Source of the DNA: Candidatus Methylomirabilota bacterium
Lineage (GTDB): Bacteria; Methylomirabilota; Methylomirabilia; Methylomirabilales; Methylomirabilaceae
Length of the DNA stretch: 59,209 bases
Direction of reading: 5' to 3'
NCBI GenBank assembly: GCA_003104975.1
Contig: PQAM01000003.1
Coordinates: 1 to 59,209, forward strand
Shown here: positions 50,781 to 59,209 of the stretch, piece by piece
Layout of the letters: each line of letters opens with the position of its first letter
How positions within the stretch are numbered: position 1 is the stretch's first letter
Notes under the pieces: generated by a model
The model's database searches: none
What the model saw: the letters and a program-made list of their open reading frames with translations, nothing else
Told to the model about the DNA's origin: nothing
Made by a program: the position numbers and the translations under genes

Positions 50781-51232
50781 TGGTCCTTGCGTGTCCCCTC
50801 AGCCTTCGTTCGATCCTGCTGTTGGCTCGTGCCGCACACGCCTGGTATGTTGCTCAACCTACCTCTTTCCGGTTGTCGCGTTCCGTTCCGCACTCCGGTC
50901 AGAACGTTCGCGGATGCTTTCTCACGGAATTCTTATAACAGCATTATTCCTATATCTCAAATAGAAAATACCGATATCTAAGGATACCGCTTTTCTATCT
51001 CCCACGCGACGCACTGGCCGCACAGGGCAACAGCCCCGAAGGTTAGAGCGGATACTTATCGGTCGACCAGCTTGGGGCGAAACGGCAAGCACTTTCTGCT
51101 TGCATACGATTCGCGTATCCGACAAGATGGGGGTGTAGAAATCGAGGCTGGCGAACCCCCTGAGCGGAACCCGTGAGTATGCAGCCTATGCCATTCGTAT
51201 ACACCATAGATGGCACAATGGAGGGGATGTTA
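50781..51232. other. Non-coding stretch between the EgtB remnant and the selenoprotein gene
   Basis: I see no gene. The part at 50930-51000 is A/T-rich. The short frames here are out of keeping with the rest of the window in composition and have no recognisable sequence. The stretch from about 51160 to 51232 must hold the selenoprotein promoter and its ribosome binding site GGAGGGG. Confidence 0.4.
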
Positions 51233-51580
51233 ATGGAACGAATCGATTGGAGATACCACCGCCCCGGATGAAAGTCCTGCGTCAAGACGCAAGAGTTTCT
51301 TGCGAAACATCGTGTCGAGATTGCGTTGCAGGTGGATGCGAAGAAAACAACCCTGAAGGAGAAGGAAGCGCTCGCGCTGATCCGAGAGGTGGACGAGATC
51401 TACGCGACGAAGGGGCAGAAAGTTATCCACGTTGACCTGCAGAAGGACAAGCCGGATAAGTCACAGCTCCTGGCGCTCCTGCTGGGGCCAAGCAGGAACC
51501 TGCGAGCCCCGACCCTCCGGAAGGGTCGCACGCTCATTGTCGGCTTTGACGCGGCGATTTACGGCAAATTATTTCGTTAA
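51233..51580 (+). CDS. ArsC-family selenoprotein with a U-x-x-C redox motif (in-frame TGA)
   Basis: Reading from the ATG at 51233-51235 (GGAGGGG 6 bases upstream), codon 13 is TGA at 51269-51271, and the frame then runs to a TAA at 51578-51580: 115 residues. The sequence before and after the TGA is one domain: DWRYHRPG-U-KSC-VKTQEFLAKHRVE. It continues with REVDEIYATKGQKVIHVDL and GPSRNLRAPTLRKGRTLIVGF (cis-Pro region), as in ArsC/Spx-like thioredoxin-fold proteins. The TGA sits where the first redox Cys belongs. Just after it, TGCGT-CAAG-ACGCA (51278-51291) can form a hairpin, as a bacterial SECIS would. tRNA-Sec is 1 kb away. A Sec reading is far more likely than a pseudogene. Confidence 0.85.
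51278..51291 (+). promoter_or_regulatory. Possible bacterial SECIS hairpin
   Basis: The stem TGCGT/ACGCA with loop CAAG begins 6 bases after the TGA; the loop G is 15 bases downstream of it. Bacterial SECIS elements lie in this place and carry a G in a small apical loop. The stem is short and its lower part is imperfect, so this is a candidate only. Confidence 0.45.
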
Positions 51581-51694
51581 CGGCCGTTAGGCATCCAACC
51601 GTTGCTTGGGCTCTCGCCAGAGGAGCTGTACCGAAGACTGGCGCACGAGTGGCTCAATGATCGAACGACACGATGTGTCTGTCGCGTGACGCGT

Positions 51695-52411
51695 CTAAGG
51701 GGATTGAACGATCGGCGGGATATTCGAGTACACAATGGTATCAGACACCTCGGCCTTGTAGATGGACGGCGGCGGCGATGGTGGGGACGGAGTCGCCGCC
51801 CGCCTGACTGCTTTGATCGGCAGCTCGGTCGCCTGGCGCTCCTGCCGACCGCGCCGGTACAGGCCGAGGACTTTGGTCACGTAGTCCCGGGTCTCTGCAT
51901 AGGGCGGTACGCCCTTATACCGAAGTACGGCGTTCTCGCCGGCATTGTAGGCGGCTAACGCCAGCGTCACATCTCCCTCAAACAGGTTCAGAAGTTCGCG
52001 AAGGTATCTGGCGCCGGCGCCGACATTCTCGTGGGGATCGTAGACATCGCCGACGGAAAAGCGCCAGACGGTCCCCGGCATGAGTTGCATCAGCCCTTGC
52101 GCCCCCTTCGGCGAGATCGCCTTACGGTTGAAGTTCGACTCCACCTGGATCACCGCTCGAATCAGGGCCGGATCAAGCTCGTACTCGGCCGCCAGGACAT
52201 CAATGAGTCCGGATATGTTCGCGGCGGTGAGTTTTGTGGTGGCGGGCAGGACACCAGGCCGGAGCAGCCTGTGTTGCGGCGTTGTCGGCGCATTGGTAAA
52301 GTAGACCAGCCCATCCGTGTCGGTCCGGTAATAGATCTCTCCCAACGCCGGTCCCGCCGACAGCAGGATCAAGCCCGCCAGCGCTATTGCGATATGCCAT
52401 CCCTTTCTCAC
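51695..52411 (-). CDS. Lytic transglycosylase (SLT domain) with N-terminal DUF4124-like segment
   Basis: 238 residues from the GTG at 52409-52411, which has GGAGG upstream. A signal peptide (IAIALAGLILLSAGPALG) is followed by EIYYRTDTDGLVYFTNAP (DUF4124-like) and the SLT domain: ALIRAVIQVESNFNRKAISPKGAQGLMQLMP with the catalytic Glu, then LALAAYNAGENAV. It cleaves peptidoglycan in the periplasm. The C-terminal 45 residues are proline-rich. It is convergent with the selenoprotein gene. Confidence 0.88.
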   Translation of the reverse strand: MRKGWHIAIALAGLILLSAGPALGEIYYRTDTDGLVYFTNAPTTPQHRLLRPGVLPATTKLTAANISGLIDVLAAEYELDPALIRAVIQVESNFNRKAISPKGAQGLMQLMPGTVWRFSVGDVYDPHENVGAGARYLRELLNLFEGDVTLALAAYNAGENAVLRYKGVPPYAETRDYVTKVLGLYRRGRQERQATELPIKAVRRAATPSPPSPPPSIYKAEVSDTIVYSNIPPIVQSP

Positions 52412-52520
52412 ACCGCCTCCTGATTGGTCGACCGCAATTAAACTTTGTAAAAATATACCAAATCCGGCCGCCGTGTGCAAGCACAATTAGCCCCTCCAGC
52501 CAGTCTGCGCCGGACCGGAC

Positions 52521-53261
52521 TCAGTGACCCAGACCGGAAAGCAACTGTTCGGTGACATAAAACAGCAGGACCCCAACGAACACCATGACCGCCATCAGGA
52601 TCCCTTTCTCACGATTGACCTCCGGCATCAGGTCGGATGCCGCTACATAGATCATGACCCCTGCCGACACGGCCAGCCGATACCCCAGCAGCCCCTCAAG
52701 GTACGACGCAAACAGGACGCCAAAGATCGTCGAGAAGGCAAGCGCCACCGATGATGCGACAGCGATCGTACGTGTCCTGCCGGACGCCAGCATGATGGAA
52801 CCGACCGTAAATCCCTCGGGAATCTTGTGAAGCGCTACCGCCACGAAGATCAAGACCCCCAGCTCCGTGCTGACATGGAAGCCCGATGCGATCGACACCC
52901 CATCGAAGAAGGTATGGACCAGCAGACCGGTCAGGGCGAAGAGGCTGACCGCCGGCGCCAGGACCGCCTCTACGTGGGTTTCCTCGCCGAAGTGAAAATG
53001 GGGCGCCAGGATATGCTCGGCAAAATGGATGAGCAGATACCCGCCGAGAATCAGCAGGGGCGCGTGCTCGGTCAGGCGCACGCTCTCCGGCACCATCCCA
53101 AGGAAGGCGGCCCCCAGCATAAAGCCGGTCCCGAGGGCGAGGAAGTATTTCAGCAGCACCTCGTCCCATCGTCGTTTGATCGTGATCAGCAGTCCGCCGG
53201 CCACGTTCGCCGCGGCAGCGGCGCAGCCGAAGGCCAAGCTTATGTAGAACGATTCCATCAT
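52521..53261 (-). CDS. ZIP-family divalent metal transporter
   Basis: 246 residues with seven or eight membrane helices. Helix IV carries VALHKIPEGFTVG, the HxxxE-type metal site, and helix II/V shows LLVHTFFDGVSIASGF with the second His and Asp. A His-rich loop (HFAEHILAPHFHFGEETH) lies between helices III and IV. It likely moves zinc or iron across the inner membrane. It is a single gene, read away from mazG. Confidence 0.87.
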   Translation of the reverse strand: MMESFYISLAFGCAAAAANVAGGLLITIKRRWDEVLLKYFLALGTGFMLGAAFLGMVPESVRLTEHAPLLILGGYLLIHFAEHILAPHFHFGEETHVEAVLAPAVSLFALTGLLVHTFFDGVSIASGFHVSTELGVLIFVAVALHKIPEGFTVGSIMLASGRTRTIAVASSVALAFSTIFGVLFASYLEGLLGYRLAVSAGVMIYVAASDLMPEVNREKGILMAVMVFVGVLLFYVTEQLLSGLGH

Positions 53262-53429
53262 CGCCTCATGAAGATAGTGTAAACACGGTACGTTAGCCGT
53301 TCACCCTCGCCTTGTCAAAGCAATTTATCCCGGCCTCAACGTATCCGGAGATTCGCTTTGCCCGGATGACAAACGAAGACTATACTTAATGTAGAAAAAA
53401 CAGCCGATTTATAACCTCAAGGAGGCCCA

Positions 53430-54239
53430 ATGGCGGAGGCGAGCGGAGCGCAGTTCGAGGCATTGGTGCGAATTATGGAGCGATTGCGGGAGGACAACGG
53501 GTGCCCGTGGGACCGGGAGCAGACACGGCAGACCCTGAAGCCGTTCCTGATCGAGGAAGCCTATGAAGTGGTGGAGGCGATCGACGAAGAAGACCCCAAA
53601 CAGATCATGGAGGAGTTGGGTGATCTGCTGTTTCAGGTCATATTTCACGCCCAGGTCGCGGCCGAACAGCGCGAGTTCACCATCGGGCAGGTTTTGGCGG
53701 CGATAACGGAGAAGATGGTGCGCCGTCACCCCCATGTCTTCGGCGACGGAACCGCCTCCACGGCCCACGAGGTCCTGGAACAGTGGGAGGAACTGAAGCG
53801 CAAGGAGCGTCATGCCGTATCGACGGCCCCCGTATCGGCCCTGGATGGTGTCCCGCGAGAACTCCCCGCTCTCCTGCGCGCTCAACGGCTGCAGGATAAG
53901 GCATCGCGGGTCGGGTTTGATTGGCACGAGATCTCCGGAGTCAAGGCAAAGCTTGAAGAGGAGCTTGGCGAGCTGACAGAGGCGATCGAGTCCGCCACGC
54001 CGGAGGCGATCGAACAGGAATTGGGAGACGTCCTGTTCAGTCTGGTTAACCTTGCCAGATTCCTGAACCTGAACGCGGAGGAGGCGCTGCGTAAAAGCGT
54101 TGTGCGCTTTACGACCAGGTTCCGGTCCATGGAGGAAGCGCTGCGTTGCGATGGTCGTCGCTTCGACGAGATCGGCCTGGAGGAGATGGAGCGGTTGTGG
54201 CAGGACGCCAAGCGTCAAGCGCGCACCTCCGACGCATGA
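53430..54239 (+). CDS. mazG: Nucleoside triphosphate pyrophosphohydrolase MazG
   Basis: 269 residues; AAGGAGG precedes the ATG. Two MazG domains are present. The first has CPWDREQTRQTLKPFLIEEAYEVVEAI then EELGDLLFQVIFHA (EExxE...ExxD metal site). The second has KLEEELGELTEAIE then QELGDVLFSLVNLARFL. The enzyme cleaves NTPs to NMP and pyrophosphate, removing aberrant nucleotides. Single gene, normal length. Confidence 0.93.
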   Translation: MAEASGAQFEALVRIMERLREDNGCPWDREQTRQTLKPFLIEEAYEVVEAIDEEDPKQIMEELGDLLFQVIFHAQVAAEQREFTIGQVLAAITEKMVRRHPHVFGDGTASTAHEVLEQWEELKRKERHAVSTAPVSALDGVPRELPALLRAQRLQDKASRVGFDWHEISGVKAKLEEELGELTEAIESATPEAIEQELGDVLFSLVNLARFLNLNAEEALRKSVVRFTTRFRSMEEALRCDGRRFDEIGLEEMERLWQDAKRQARTSDA

Positions 54240-54261
54240 TATGCTTGACGATCTGCTGTGT

Positions 54262-54375
54262 TGACCCCTCACCCCAACCCTCTCCGCACCCAGAGGGTAC
54301 TCGGGGGCGAGGGGGAATTAAATAGTTTTCCTCTCCCCCACCTTGGGGGAGAGGATGAAGGTGAGGGGGGGAAGT
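54262..54375. repeat. Palindromic repeat (CCTCACC...CTCTCC family) before the NfeD gene
   Basis: CCTCACCCCAACCCTCTCCGC, CACCCAGAGGGTA, and a CTCTCCCCCACCTTGGGGGAGAG hairpin. The same family as at 8917-9020 and 9745-9840, about 45 kb away. It ends about 30 bases before the NfeD start. Confidence 0.75.
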
Positions 54376-54406
54376 ACCAATTTTTTCACCCAAGTTGAGT
54401 AGGCAC

Positions 54407-55765
54407 ATGACCAAACGGCTCGTTGTCTGGTGTACGTTGATCGTGGGCGCGTTGGTATGGTCCGCGATTACCGACGCGAAGACGGAACCTGCGCCTCGGC
54501 CGGTTTTGGCGATTCAGATCGAAGGGGTAATCTCACCCAGTACGGCCGATTATATCATCCGTGCCATCAAGCAGGCCGACCGCGAGGTGGCCCAGGCGCT
54601 GATTATCGAACTGGACACCCCGGGCGGCCTTGATCTCTCGATGCGCTCCATCATCAAGGAGATGCTGGCCGCCGAGCGCCCCATCATCGTCTATGTCTCG
54701 CCGAAAGGCGCCCGCGCCGCGTCCGCCGGCGCCTTTATCACCCTGGCGGCCCACGTGGCGGCCATGGCGCCCGGCACCAATATCGGGGCCGCCCACCCGG
54801 TCAATATGGGAGGCCCAATGGACAAAGAGATGACCAAAAAGGTGACCAACGACGCCGCCGCCTATATCCGGACCATCGCCGAGCAGCGCGGCCGGAACGT
54901 CCAGTGGGCCGAGGATGCGGTCCGCAAGAGCGTGTCGGCAACCGAGAAGGAGGCGCTCACGCTCAAGATCATCGACCTTGTGGCAGACAGGCTGGACGAC
55001 CTGCTCGTGGCCCTGGATGGTCGGGAGGTCACGACAGCCGGCGGTACGGTCATCCTGCACACCAAAGGGGTCGAGGTCAGCCGTATCGATATGAGCCTCC
55101 GCGATAAGATCCTGAAGGTCATCTCCGATCCGACCATCGCGTACATGCTGTTGATGTTGGGCCTGGCCGGGCTGTACTTCGAGCTGTCGACCCCCGGGGC
55201 GATTCTGCCCGGCGTCCTCGGCGGCATCTGCCTGATCCTGGCCTTCTACGCCTTCCAGACCCTGCCCATTAACTACGCCGGGCTGCTCCTGATCCTGCTG
55301 GCGATTATTCTGTTCATTGCCGAGATCAAGGTGACCTCGTACGGCATGCTTGCCGTCGGCGGGATCATCGCCATGATCCTCGGTTCGATGATGCTGATCA
55401 AGAGCCCGGCGCCGTTCATGCGGATCTCGTTGCCCGCCATTATCCTGACTACCGGGGCAACGGCGGCATTCTTTCTCTTTATCGTGGCCATGGCGCTGCG
55501 GGCGCAGCATCAACAGACTACGACCGGCGCCGAAGGACTGATCGGGCAGATCGGCACGGTCAGGACGCCGCTTAAACCGGAGGGAAGCATCTTGGTTGGA
55601 GGCGAACTCTGGTCGGCTCGATGCGAGGAGGGAGCTGAGCCTGGCGATAAGGTCAGGATCCGGACGTTGAAGGGGCTTCTGTTATTCGTCAGCAAAGATC
55701 ACGAGGCAGTGGCCGTTGAAGCCGATGCGATGTCAACGCAACGACAACAGGGAGGGCAGGCATGA
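54407..55765 (+). CDS. NfeD-family membrane-bound serine protease (long form)
   Basis: 452 residues from the ATG at 54407; a TTG lies 12 bases before it. A signal segment ([15 protein letters not shown]) is followed by a ClpP-class protease domain: [15 protein letters not shown], and [16 protein letters not shown] with the catalytic Ser, then [10 protein letters not shown]. Four membrane helices (residues about 245-360) and a C-terminal OB-fold domain (residues about 380-440) complete the long NfeD form. It works with the SPFH protein encoded next, whose start overlaps its stop by 4 bases. Stomatin cleavage and membrane quality control are the known roles of relatives. Confidence 0.88.
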   Translation: MTKRLVVWCTLIVGALVWSAITDAKTEPAPRPVLAIQIEGVISPSTADYIIRAIKQADREVAQALIIELDTPGGLDLSMRSIIKEMLAAERPIIVYVSPKGARAASAGAFITLAAHVAAMAPGTNIGAAHPVNMGGPMDKEMTKKVTNDAAAYIRTIAEQRGRNVQWAEDAVRKSVSATEKEALTLKIIDLVADRLDDLLVALDGREVTTAGGTVILHTKGVEVSRIDMSLRDKILKVISDPTIAYMLLMLGLAGLYFELSTPGAILPGVLGGICLILAFYAFQTLPINYAGLLLILLAIILFIAEIKVTSYGMLAVGGIIAMILGSMMLIKSPAPFMRISLPAIILTTGATAAFFLFIVAMALRAQHQQTTTGAEGLIGQIGTVRTPLKPEGSILVGGELWSARCEEGAEPGDKVRIRTLKGLLLFVSKDHEAVAVEADAMSTQRQQGGQA

Positions 55766-56580
55766 ATCCCCAGGAGATTCTCTCAGCGGTTTTCGGCTTG
55801 GTCCCGATACTCTTTCTCCTCATCCTGGCGCTCTTTGTACTTGCCAGCTCGGTCCGCATACTCCCTGAGTACGAACGGGCGGTGATCTTTCGCCTGGGCC
55901 GTCTTGCCAAGGCGGTCGTCAATCTGGGTGGAGCCGGCAACGGACCCGGCCTGATCCTCCTGATCCCTGTCATCGATCGAATGGTGAAGGTCAGCCTGCG
56001 GACGGTCACGATGGATGTCCCCTCGCAGGACGTCATTACCAAGGACAACGTTTCGGTAAAGGTCAACGCCGTCATCTACTTCCGGGCGATTGACCCGGAA
56101 CGCGCGATCGTTCAGGTCGAGAATTACCTCTTCGCCACCTCGCAGATCGCGCAGACGACCCTGCGGAGCGTTCTGGGGCAGTCGGAACTGGACGAACTGC
56201 TGGCAGAGCGCGAACGGATCAATCAGCGGCTCCAGCAGATCATCGACCAGCACACCGATCCCTGGGGGATTAAGGTCACGGCGGTCGAGGTGAAACTGGT
56301 GGACCTGCCGCATGAGATGCAGCGAGCCATGGCCAAACAGGCAGAGGCCGAGCGGGAGAAGCGGGCCAAGATCATCCACGCCGAGGGCGAGCTGATCGCC
56401 TCCGAAAAGCTGGCGCAGGCGGGCAGAATCCTGGCTTCTGACCCTGTCGCCATCCAGCTTCGATATCTGCAGACGCTGACCGAGATCGGGACGGAACAGA
56501 ACTCTACCATTGTCTTTCCGATCCCCGTTGATATCCTGAAGACGTTCATGTCTGACCAGAAAAAGGGCGCTGAATCATGA
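55762..56580 (+). CDS. Slipin (stomatin-like SPFH-domain protein)
   Basis: 272 residues. One N-terminal membrane segment ([19 protein letters not shown]) is followed by the SPFH domain: [50 protein letters not shown] coiled coil ([19 protein letters not shown]) and a C-terminal oligomerisation segment follow. It forms ring assemblies on the membrane and is a probable substrate or partner of the NfeD protease. Start and stop overlap the neighbours by 4 bases on both sides. Confidence 0.92.
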   Translation: MNPQEILSAVFGLVPILFLLILALFVLASSVRILPEYERAVIFRLGRLAKAVVNLGGAGNGPGLILLIPVIDRMVKVSLRTVTMDVPSQDVITKDNVSVKVNAVIYFRAIDPERAIVQVENYLFATSQIAQTTLRSVLGQSELDELLAERERINQRLQQIIDQHTDPWGIKVTAVEVKLVDLPHEMQRAMAKQAEAEREKRAKIIHAEGELIASEKLAQAGRILASDPVAIQLRYLQTLTEIGTEQNSTIVFPIPVDILKTFMSDQKKGAES

Positions 56581-56858
56581 AGGCTGTCTGGCACGGAGTA
56601 ACGATCGCGGAGAGCGATGAGACCATCGTCGTCGAGGGCAATCATTACTTCCCTCGCGCCTCGGTCCGATCCGAATATCTCCGCGAGAGCGCCACCCGTA
56701 CCACCTGCCATTGGAAGGGCGAAGCCGGTTATTATGATGTTGTGGTTGACGATGCGGTGAATCCGGACGCAGCCTGGTACTATCCTTTGCCCAAAAACGC
56801 TGCCAAGCAGATCGCCGGCCGCGTGGCATTCTGGAAGGGAGTCCAGGTCATTGAGTGA
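56577..56858 (+). CDS. DUF427 family protein
   Basis: 93 residues. [26 protein letters not shown], the SHTTCHWKG-like [16 protein letters not shown], and [20 protein letters not shown] are the DUF427 pattern. It is a small all-beta protein of unknown function. It overlaps the slipin stop and is followed by msrA within one transcript. Confidence 0.85.
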   Translation: MKAVWHGVTIAESDETIVVEGNHYFPRASVRSEYLRESATRTTCHWKGEAGYYDVVVDDAVNPDAAWYYPLPKNAAKQIAGRVAFWKGVQVIE

Positions 56859-56872
56859 TACGTAGCAAACCG

Positions 56873-57343
56873 ATGGAAAAGGCGACCTTTGGGGCGGGCT
56901 GCTTCTGGGGGGTTGAAGCCGCGTTTCGCCGAATACCGGGTGTCGTCTCAACGACAGTCGGCTATATGGGCGGCTCGTCTGAGAATCCCACATACTACGA
57001 TGTCTGCACCGGTACCACCGGCCATACGGAGGTTGTCCAGGCAGAATATGATCCGTCACAGGTCTCCTACGACGATCTCCTCAATCTCTTCTGGACCATC
57101 CATGATCCCACCAGTCTCAATCGCCAGGGGCCGGACGTCGGCACCCAGTACCGGTCGGTGATCTTTTTCCATGATACGGAGCAGCGGGCCGCGGCGCTGG
57201 CCTCCAAGCAGAGACTGCAACTCAGCGGACAGTATCGGCGGCCGATCGTCACCGAGATCACACCCGCTTCAACCTTTTACCGGGCGGAAGAATATCACCA
57301 GCACTACCTGGAAAAGCAGACTCAGCCTCGCTGTACGATCTAG
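56873..57343 (+). CDS. msrA: Peptide-methionine (S)-S-oxide reductase
   Basis: 156 residues from the ATG at 56873; a GTG overlapping the DUF427 stop at 56855 is the alternative. [10 protein letters not shown] holds the catalytic Cys, followed by [23 protein letters not shown] and [10 protein letters not shown]. It reduces methionine-S-sulfoxide in proteins using thioredoxin. The C-terminal RCTI carries the only other Cys, which may be the resolving residue. The catalytic position is Cys, not Sec, despite the tRNA-Sec nearby. Confidence 0.93.
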   Translation: MEKATFGAGCFWGVEAAFRRIPGVVSTTVGYMGGSSENPTYYDVCTGTTGHTEVVQAEYDPSQVSYDDLLNLFWTIHDPTSLNRQGPDVGTQYRSVIFFHDTEQRAAALASKQRLQLSGQYRRPIVTEITPASTFYRAEEYHQHYLEKQTQPRCTI

Positions 57344-57376
57344 ACAACCTCACCTTCGTCGTGTATCCTCACCCCC

Positions 57377-57967
57377 GTGGATACTCCCAGAGACCAACTC
57401 CTGCAATTGCTGGTTCAACACTCCTTCCAGTACAGCGCCAAGCCGATCTTTACCTTGGCGTCAGGCCGGAAGAGTCACTACTACATCAACTGCAAACAGA
57501 CGACGTTTATGGCGGAAGCGATGCCGCTGCTTGGTTCACTGTTCTTCGAGCGGATCAGGGTGATAGAACAACACAACGGTGAGCAGATCGCTGCCGTTGG
57601 AGGGCTCACACTCGGCGCCGATCCCATCGCCTACGCGGTCGCCTATCACAGCGCGCTGCAAGGGACGCCAATTCAGGCCTTCAGCGTCCGAAAGGAACCG
57701 AAAGGGCATGGAACGCAGAAGTGGGTGGAGGGGTTCGAGCAGCCTGGCGCAAGGGTGGCGATCATTGAGGATGTCGTCACAACCGGTGCCTCGACCCTCA
57801 AGGCGATCGAGGGCGCGCTGCATACCGGATTTCAGATCGTGACCGTGCTGGCGCTGGTGGATCGACAGGAGGGCGGCCGTGAAGAGCTGGAGCGAAAAGG
57901 CTACGATCTGGAGGCGATCTACACAACCGAGGATCTTATGCGCGTCTCCGGCAAACGATGCGACTGA
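57377..57967 (+). CDS. pyrE: Orotate phosphoribosyltransferase
   Basis: 196 residues, GTG start. ASGRKSHYYINCKQT binds orotate, FSVRKEPKGHGT is the catalytic flexible loop, and VAIIEDVVTTGASTLKAIE is the PRPP-binding motif. It makes OMP from orotate and PRPP in pyrimidine synthesis. It follows msrA by 33 bases and may share its transcript. Length is usual. Confidence 0.92.
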   Translation: MDTPRDQLLQLLVQHSFQYSAKPIFTLASGRKSHYYINCKQTTFMAEAMPLLGSLFFERIRVIEQHNGEQIAAVGGLTLGADPIAYAVAYHSALQGTPIQAFSVRKEPKGHGTQKWVEGFEQPGARVAIIEDVVTTGASTLKAIEGALHTGFQIVTVLALVDRQEGGREELERKGYDLEAIYTTEDLMRVSGKRCD

Positions 57968-58034
57968 TCGGCCTTCCGCCCTACTCAAAAAGGTCACTGG
58001 ACAAATCAGCCGCTTTCCGTTACTGTATCGCATC

Positions 58035-58088
58035 GTAGGGGCGCTGCATGCTGCGCCCATATTCGGGCAGGGCAAGCCCTGCCCCTAC
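58035..58088. repeat. TAGGGGCGCTGCATGCTGCGCCC repeat with second arm
   Basis: TAGGGGCGC...GCGCCC is followed by GGGCAGGGCAAGCCCTGCCCC. Both parts are palindromic. The same unit is at 43960-44012. It lies between pyrE and tRNA-Ala and may end pyrE transcription. Confidence 0.75.
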
Positions 58089-58109
58089 CGCACTACACAC
58101 TGCTCCAAG

Positions 58110-58185
58110 GGGGGGTTAGCTCAGTTGGGAGAGCGCGGCGTTCGCAACGCCGAGGTCGGGGGTTCGAATCCCCTACCCTCCACCA
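58110..58185 (+). tRNA. tRNA-Ala (CGC)
   Basis: A full cloverleaf: acceptor GGGGGGT/ACCCTCC with one G-U pair, D-arm GCTC...GAGC, anticodon stem CGGCG/CGCCG with loop TTCGCAA (anticodon CGC), T-arm loop TTCGAAT. The CCA end is encoded at 58183-58185. It reads GCG (alanine). Confidence 0.92.
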
Positions 58186-58607
58186 ATGTCTCCCGGCTTC
58201 CCACGGTCATCACGCCCGCTCAACCGACACCCCAGCATCCCTACTGAGTCGCCCGTCCTCTTGACCCTTCATCGTTCGCGACCTTCCTCGTCAGGTTATC
58301 CAGTGCCCATCAAGATTGGTGGTTGCACTCTGCACGCTCATCCTGACCGAGACCGCCCTCAATAACACTTGACAGCCGTGGGCGGGACGCTATAGAAAGT
58401 CGCTATGAACGCTGTTCACGATGGACCCTGGGTGACCATAGCGCTTCAGCCATGCCCTGTAATTCAACAGCGGATTGATCATTCGAACCAACAGATCCAG
58501 CCGATGACGTATTCCGCGCCGCAGATCCCGGACATCAGCAATGATTGCACCATGTTCCATTGATAGATGATGGACGAGTTGAGGTGTGAAATCTGAAAGG
58601 AGATTGT
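58186..58607. other. Non-coding region before the ankyrin gene
   Basis: I see no supported gene on either strand. The sequence is of mixed composition and has none of the palindromic or heptamer repeats of the rest of the window. It should hold the ankyrin gene's promoter, but no clear -35/-10 pair stands out. Confidence 0.4.
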
Positions 58608-59209
58608 ATGGGTTTCTTCGGCTCATTATTTCAGGCTGGTGGAACACGTGATGATAAGCTCATCGAGGCGTCTAAATCCGGAGCCGCCGCAGACGTCAAG
58701 CGCCTGTTGGCGGAAGGCGCCGATGCAAACGCGAGGGATCCGGATGGTTGGACCGCCCTGATCCACGCATCTTGGCTTGGATATGTCGAGATTGCAAATC
58801 TGCTGCTCAATAAAGGCGCTGATGTGAACGCCTCGGCCCGTAATAGCGTCACCCCCCTCATGTATGCATCCTGGCATGGGCATGGGGAGGTTGTCGCGCT
58901 CCTGCTCGCTCGCGGCGCCGATGTGAACGCCACGGCGAGTAAGAGCGCAACCGCCCTGATGCATGCAGCCTGGTATGGGCGTGTCGAGGTTGTCGAACTG
59001 CTGCTCAATGGCGGGGCTGATGTGAACGCAAGGGATGACGACGGCTGGACCGCCCTGATGCATGCAGCCTGGCATGAGCATGCCGGTGTCGTCGAGCTGC
59101 TGCTCAATCGCGGCGCCGATGTGAACGCGAGGGATAATGATGGTGGGACCGCCCTGATGCGGGCGTCCTGGAAAGGGCATCCGGGGGTGATAGGGATGCT
59201 GCTCAAGCA
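58608..59209 (+). CDS. Ankyrin-repeat protein (partial, runs off right edge)
   Basis: The ATG at 58608 has AAAGGAG 5 bases upstream. The frame is open for 200 codons to the end of the window. After a short leader (MGFFGSLFQAGG) come about six 33-residue ankyrin repeats, each with the core ADVNARD...WTALMHAAW...VVELLLN. Repeats 3 to 6 are very alike in DNA, which suggests recent expansion. There is no signal peptide in the visible part, so it is probably cytoplasmic. Ankyrin arrays bind proteins; the partner is unknown. Confidence 0.88.
   Translation, partial: MGFFGSLFQAGGTRDDKLIEASKSGAAADVKRLLAEGADANARDPDGWTALIHASWLGYVEIANLLLNKGADVNASARNSVTPLMYASWHGHGEVVALLLARGADVNATASKSATALMHAAWYGRVEVVELLLNGGADVNARDDDGWTALMHAAWHEHAGVVELLLNRGADVNARDNDGGTALMRASWKGHPGVIGMLLK

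Noticed and set aside
51043-51285. 80-codon minus-strand frame before the selenoprotein gene
   Set aside because: It overlaps the selenoprotein start on the other strand and has no ribosome binding site or recognisable sequence.
58390-58647. 85-codon minus-strand frame before the ankyrin gene
   Set aside because: It overlaps the ankyrin start and its ribosome binding site and shows no family signature.

Overview
The window reads as chromosomal DNA of a bacterial C1 oxidiser, most likely of phylum NC10 ('Candidatus Methylomirabilis'-like). The basis is a full bacterial tetrahydromethanopterin (H4MPT) formaldehyde-oxidation operon (fae, mtdB, mch, fhcABC, ftr/fhcD) next to H4MPT-biosynthesis-type genes, plus an octaheme hydroxylamine-oxidoreductase-like cytochrome. 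This is inference from gene content; no database was searched.

Layout. (1) 1-19.5 kb, minus strand: an exopolysaccharide locus of the PEP-CTERM/EpsH-associated type. It holds Wzz-type chain-length protein, AAA ATPase, tyrosine kinase, sugar transferase, GT2, O-antigen ligase, alkaline-phosphatase-fold protein, GT4 and asparagine-synthase-like amidotransferase, with two response regulators at its head. Between the sugar transferase and the GT2 (9.0-12.3 kb) sits a cluster of small toxin-antitoxin-type genes (two HicBA pairs, a decayed PIN pair, a DUF2283 pair, a nucleotidyltransferase and a YgiT-type zinc-finger protein) separated by dense repeats. (2) 19.9-24.4 kb: tRNA-Val, two palindromic repeats, then a plus-strand cluster (SDR, DUF6513/DHPS-like, DUF447, beta-RFAP synthase) that looks like part of H4MPT biosynthesis. 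(3) 24.6-31 kb: a five-gene ABC-2 export operon and a divergent Crp/Fnr regulator. (4) 31-38.5 kb: ADP-forming acyl-CoA synthetase/GNAT fusion, MreB-like actin, Rnk-type factor, host-attachment-like protein, a second Crp/Fnr regulator, lipoprotein and thioredoxin-like protein. (5) 38.5-50 kb, minus strand: HAO-like cytochrome with an HcpR/FNR-type palindrome upstream, then the H4MPT operon ending with CitG-like and RimK-like genes. fae has a near-consensus sigma70 promoter. (6) 50.1-51.6 kb: a selenocysteine tRNA, a wrecked EgtB gene, and an ArsC-like gene that is whole only if an in-frame TGA is read as selenocysteine (U-x-x-C). (7) 51.7-59.2 kb: lytic transglycosylase, ZIP transporter, mazG, an NfeD-slipin-DUF427-msrA chain, pyrE, tRNA-Ala, and an ankyrin-repeat protein that runs off the right edge.

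Formaldehyde from C1 oxidation would be condensed by Fae, oxidised by MtdB, cyclised back by Mch, transferred by Ftr and hydrolysed to formate by the Fhc complex. The 20.5-24.4 kb and 40.1-42.0 kb genes would supply the cofactor.

The most unusual points are the selenoprotein gene about 1 kb from the tRNA-Sec, and families of 7-bp tandem repeats that have expanded into several reading frames (GT2, sugar transferase, four-helix-bundle protein, beta-RFAP synthase, CitG-like), adding in-frame low-complexity peptide.
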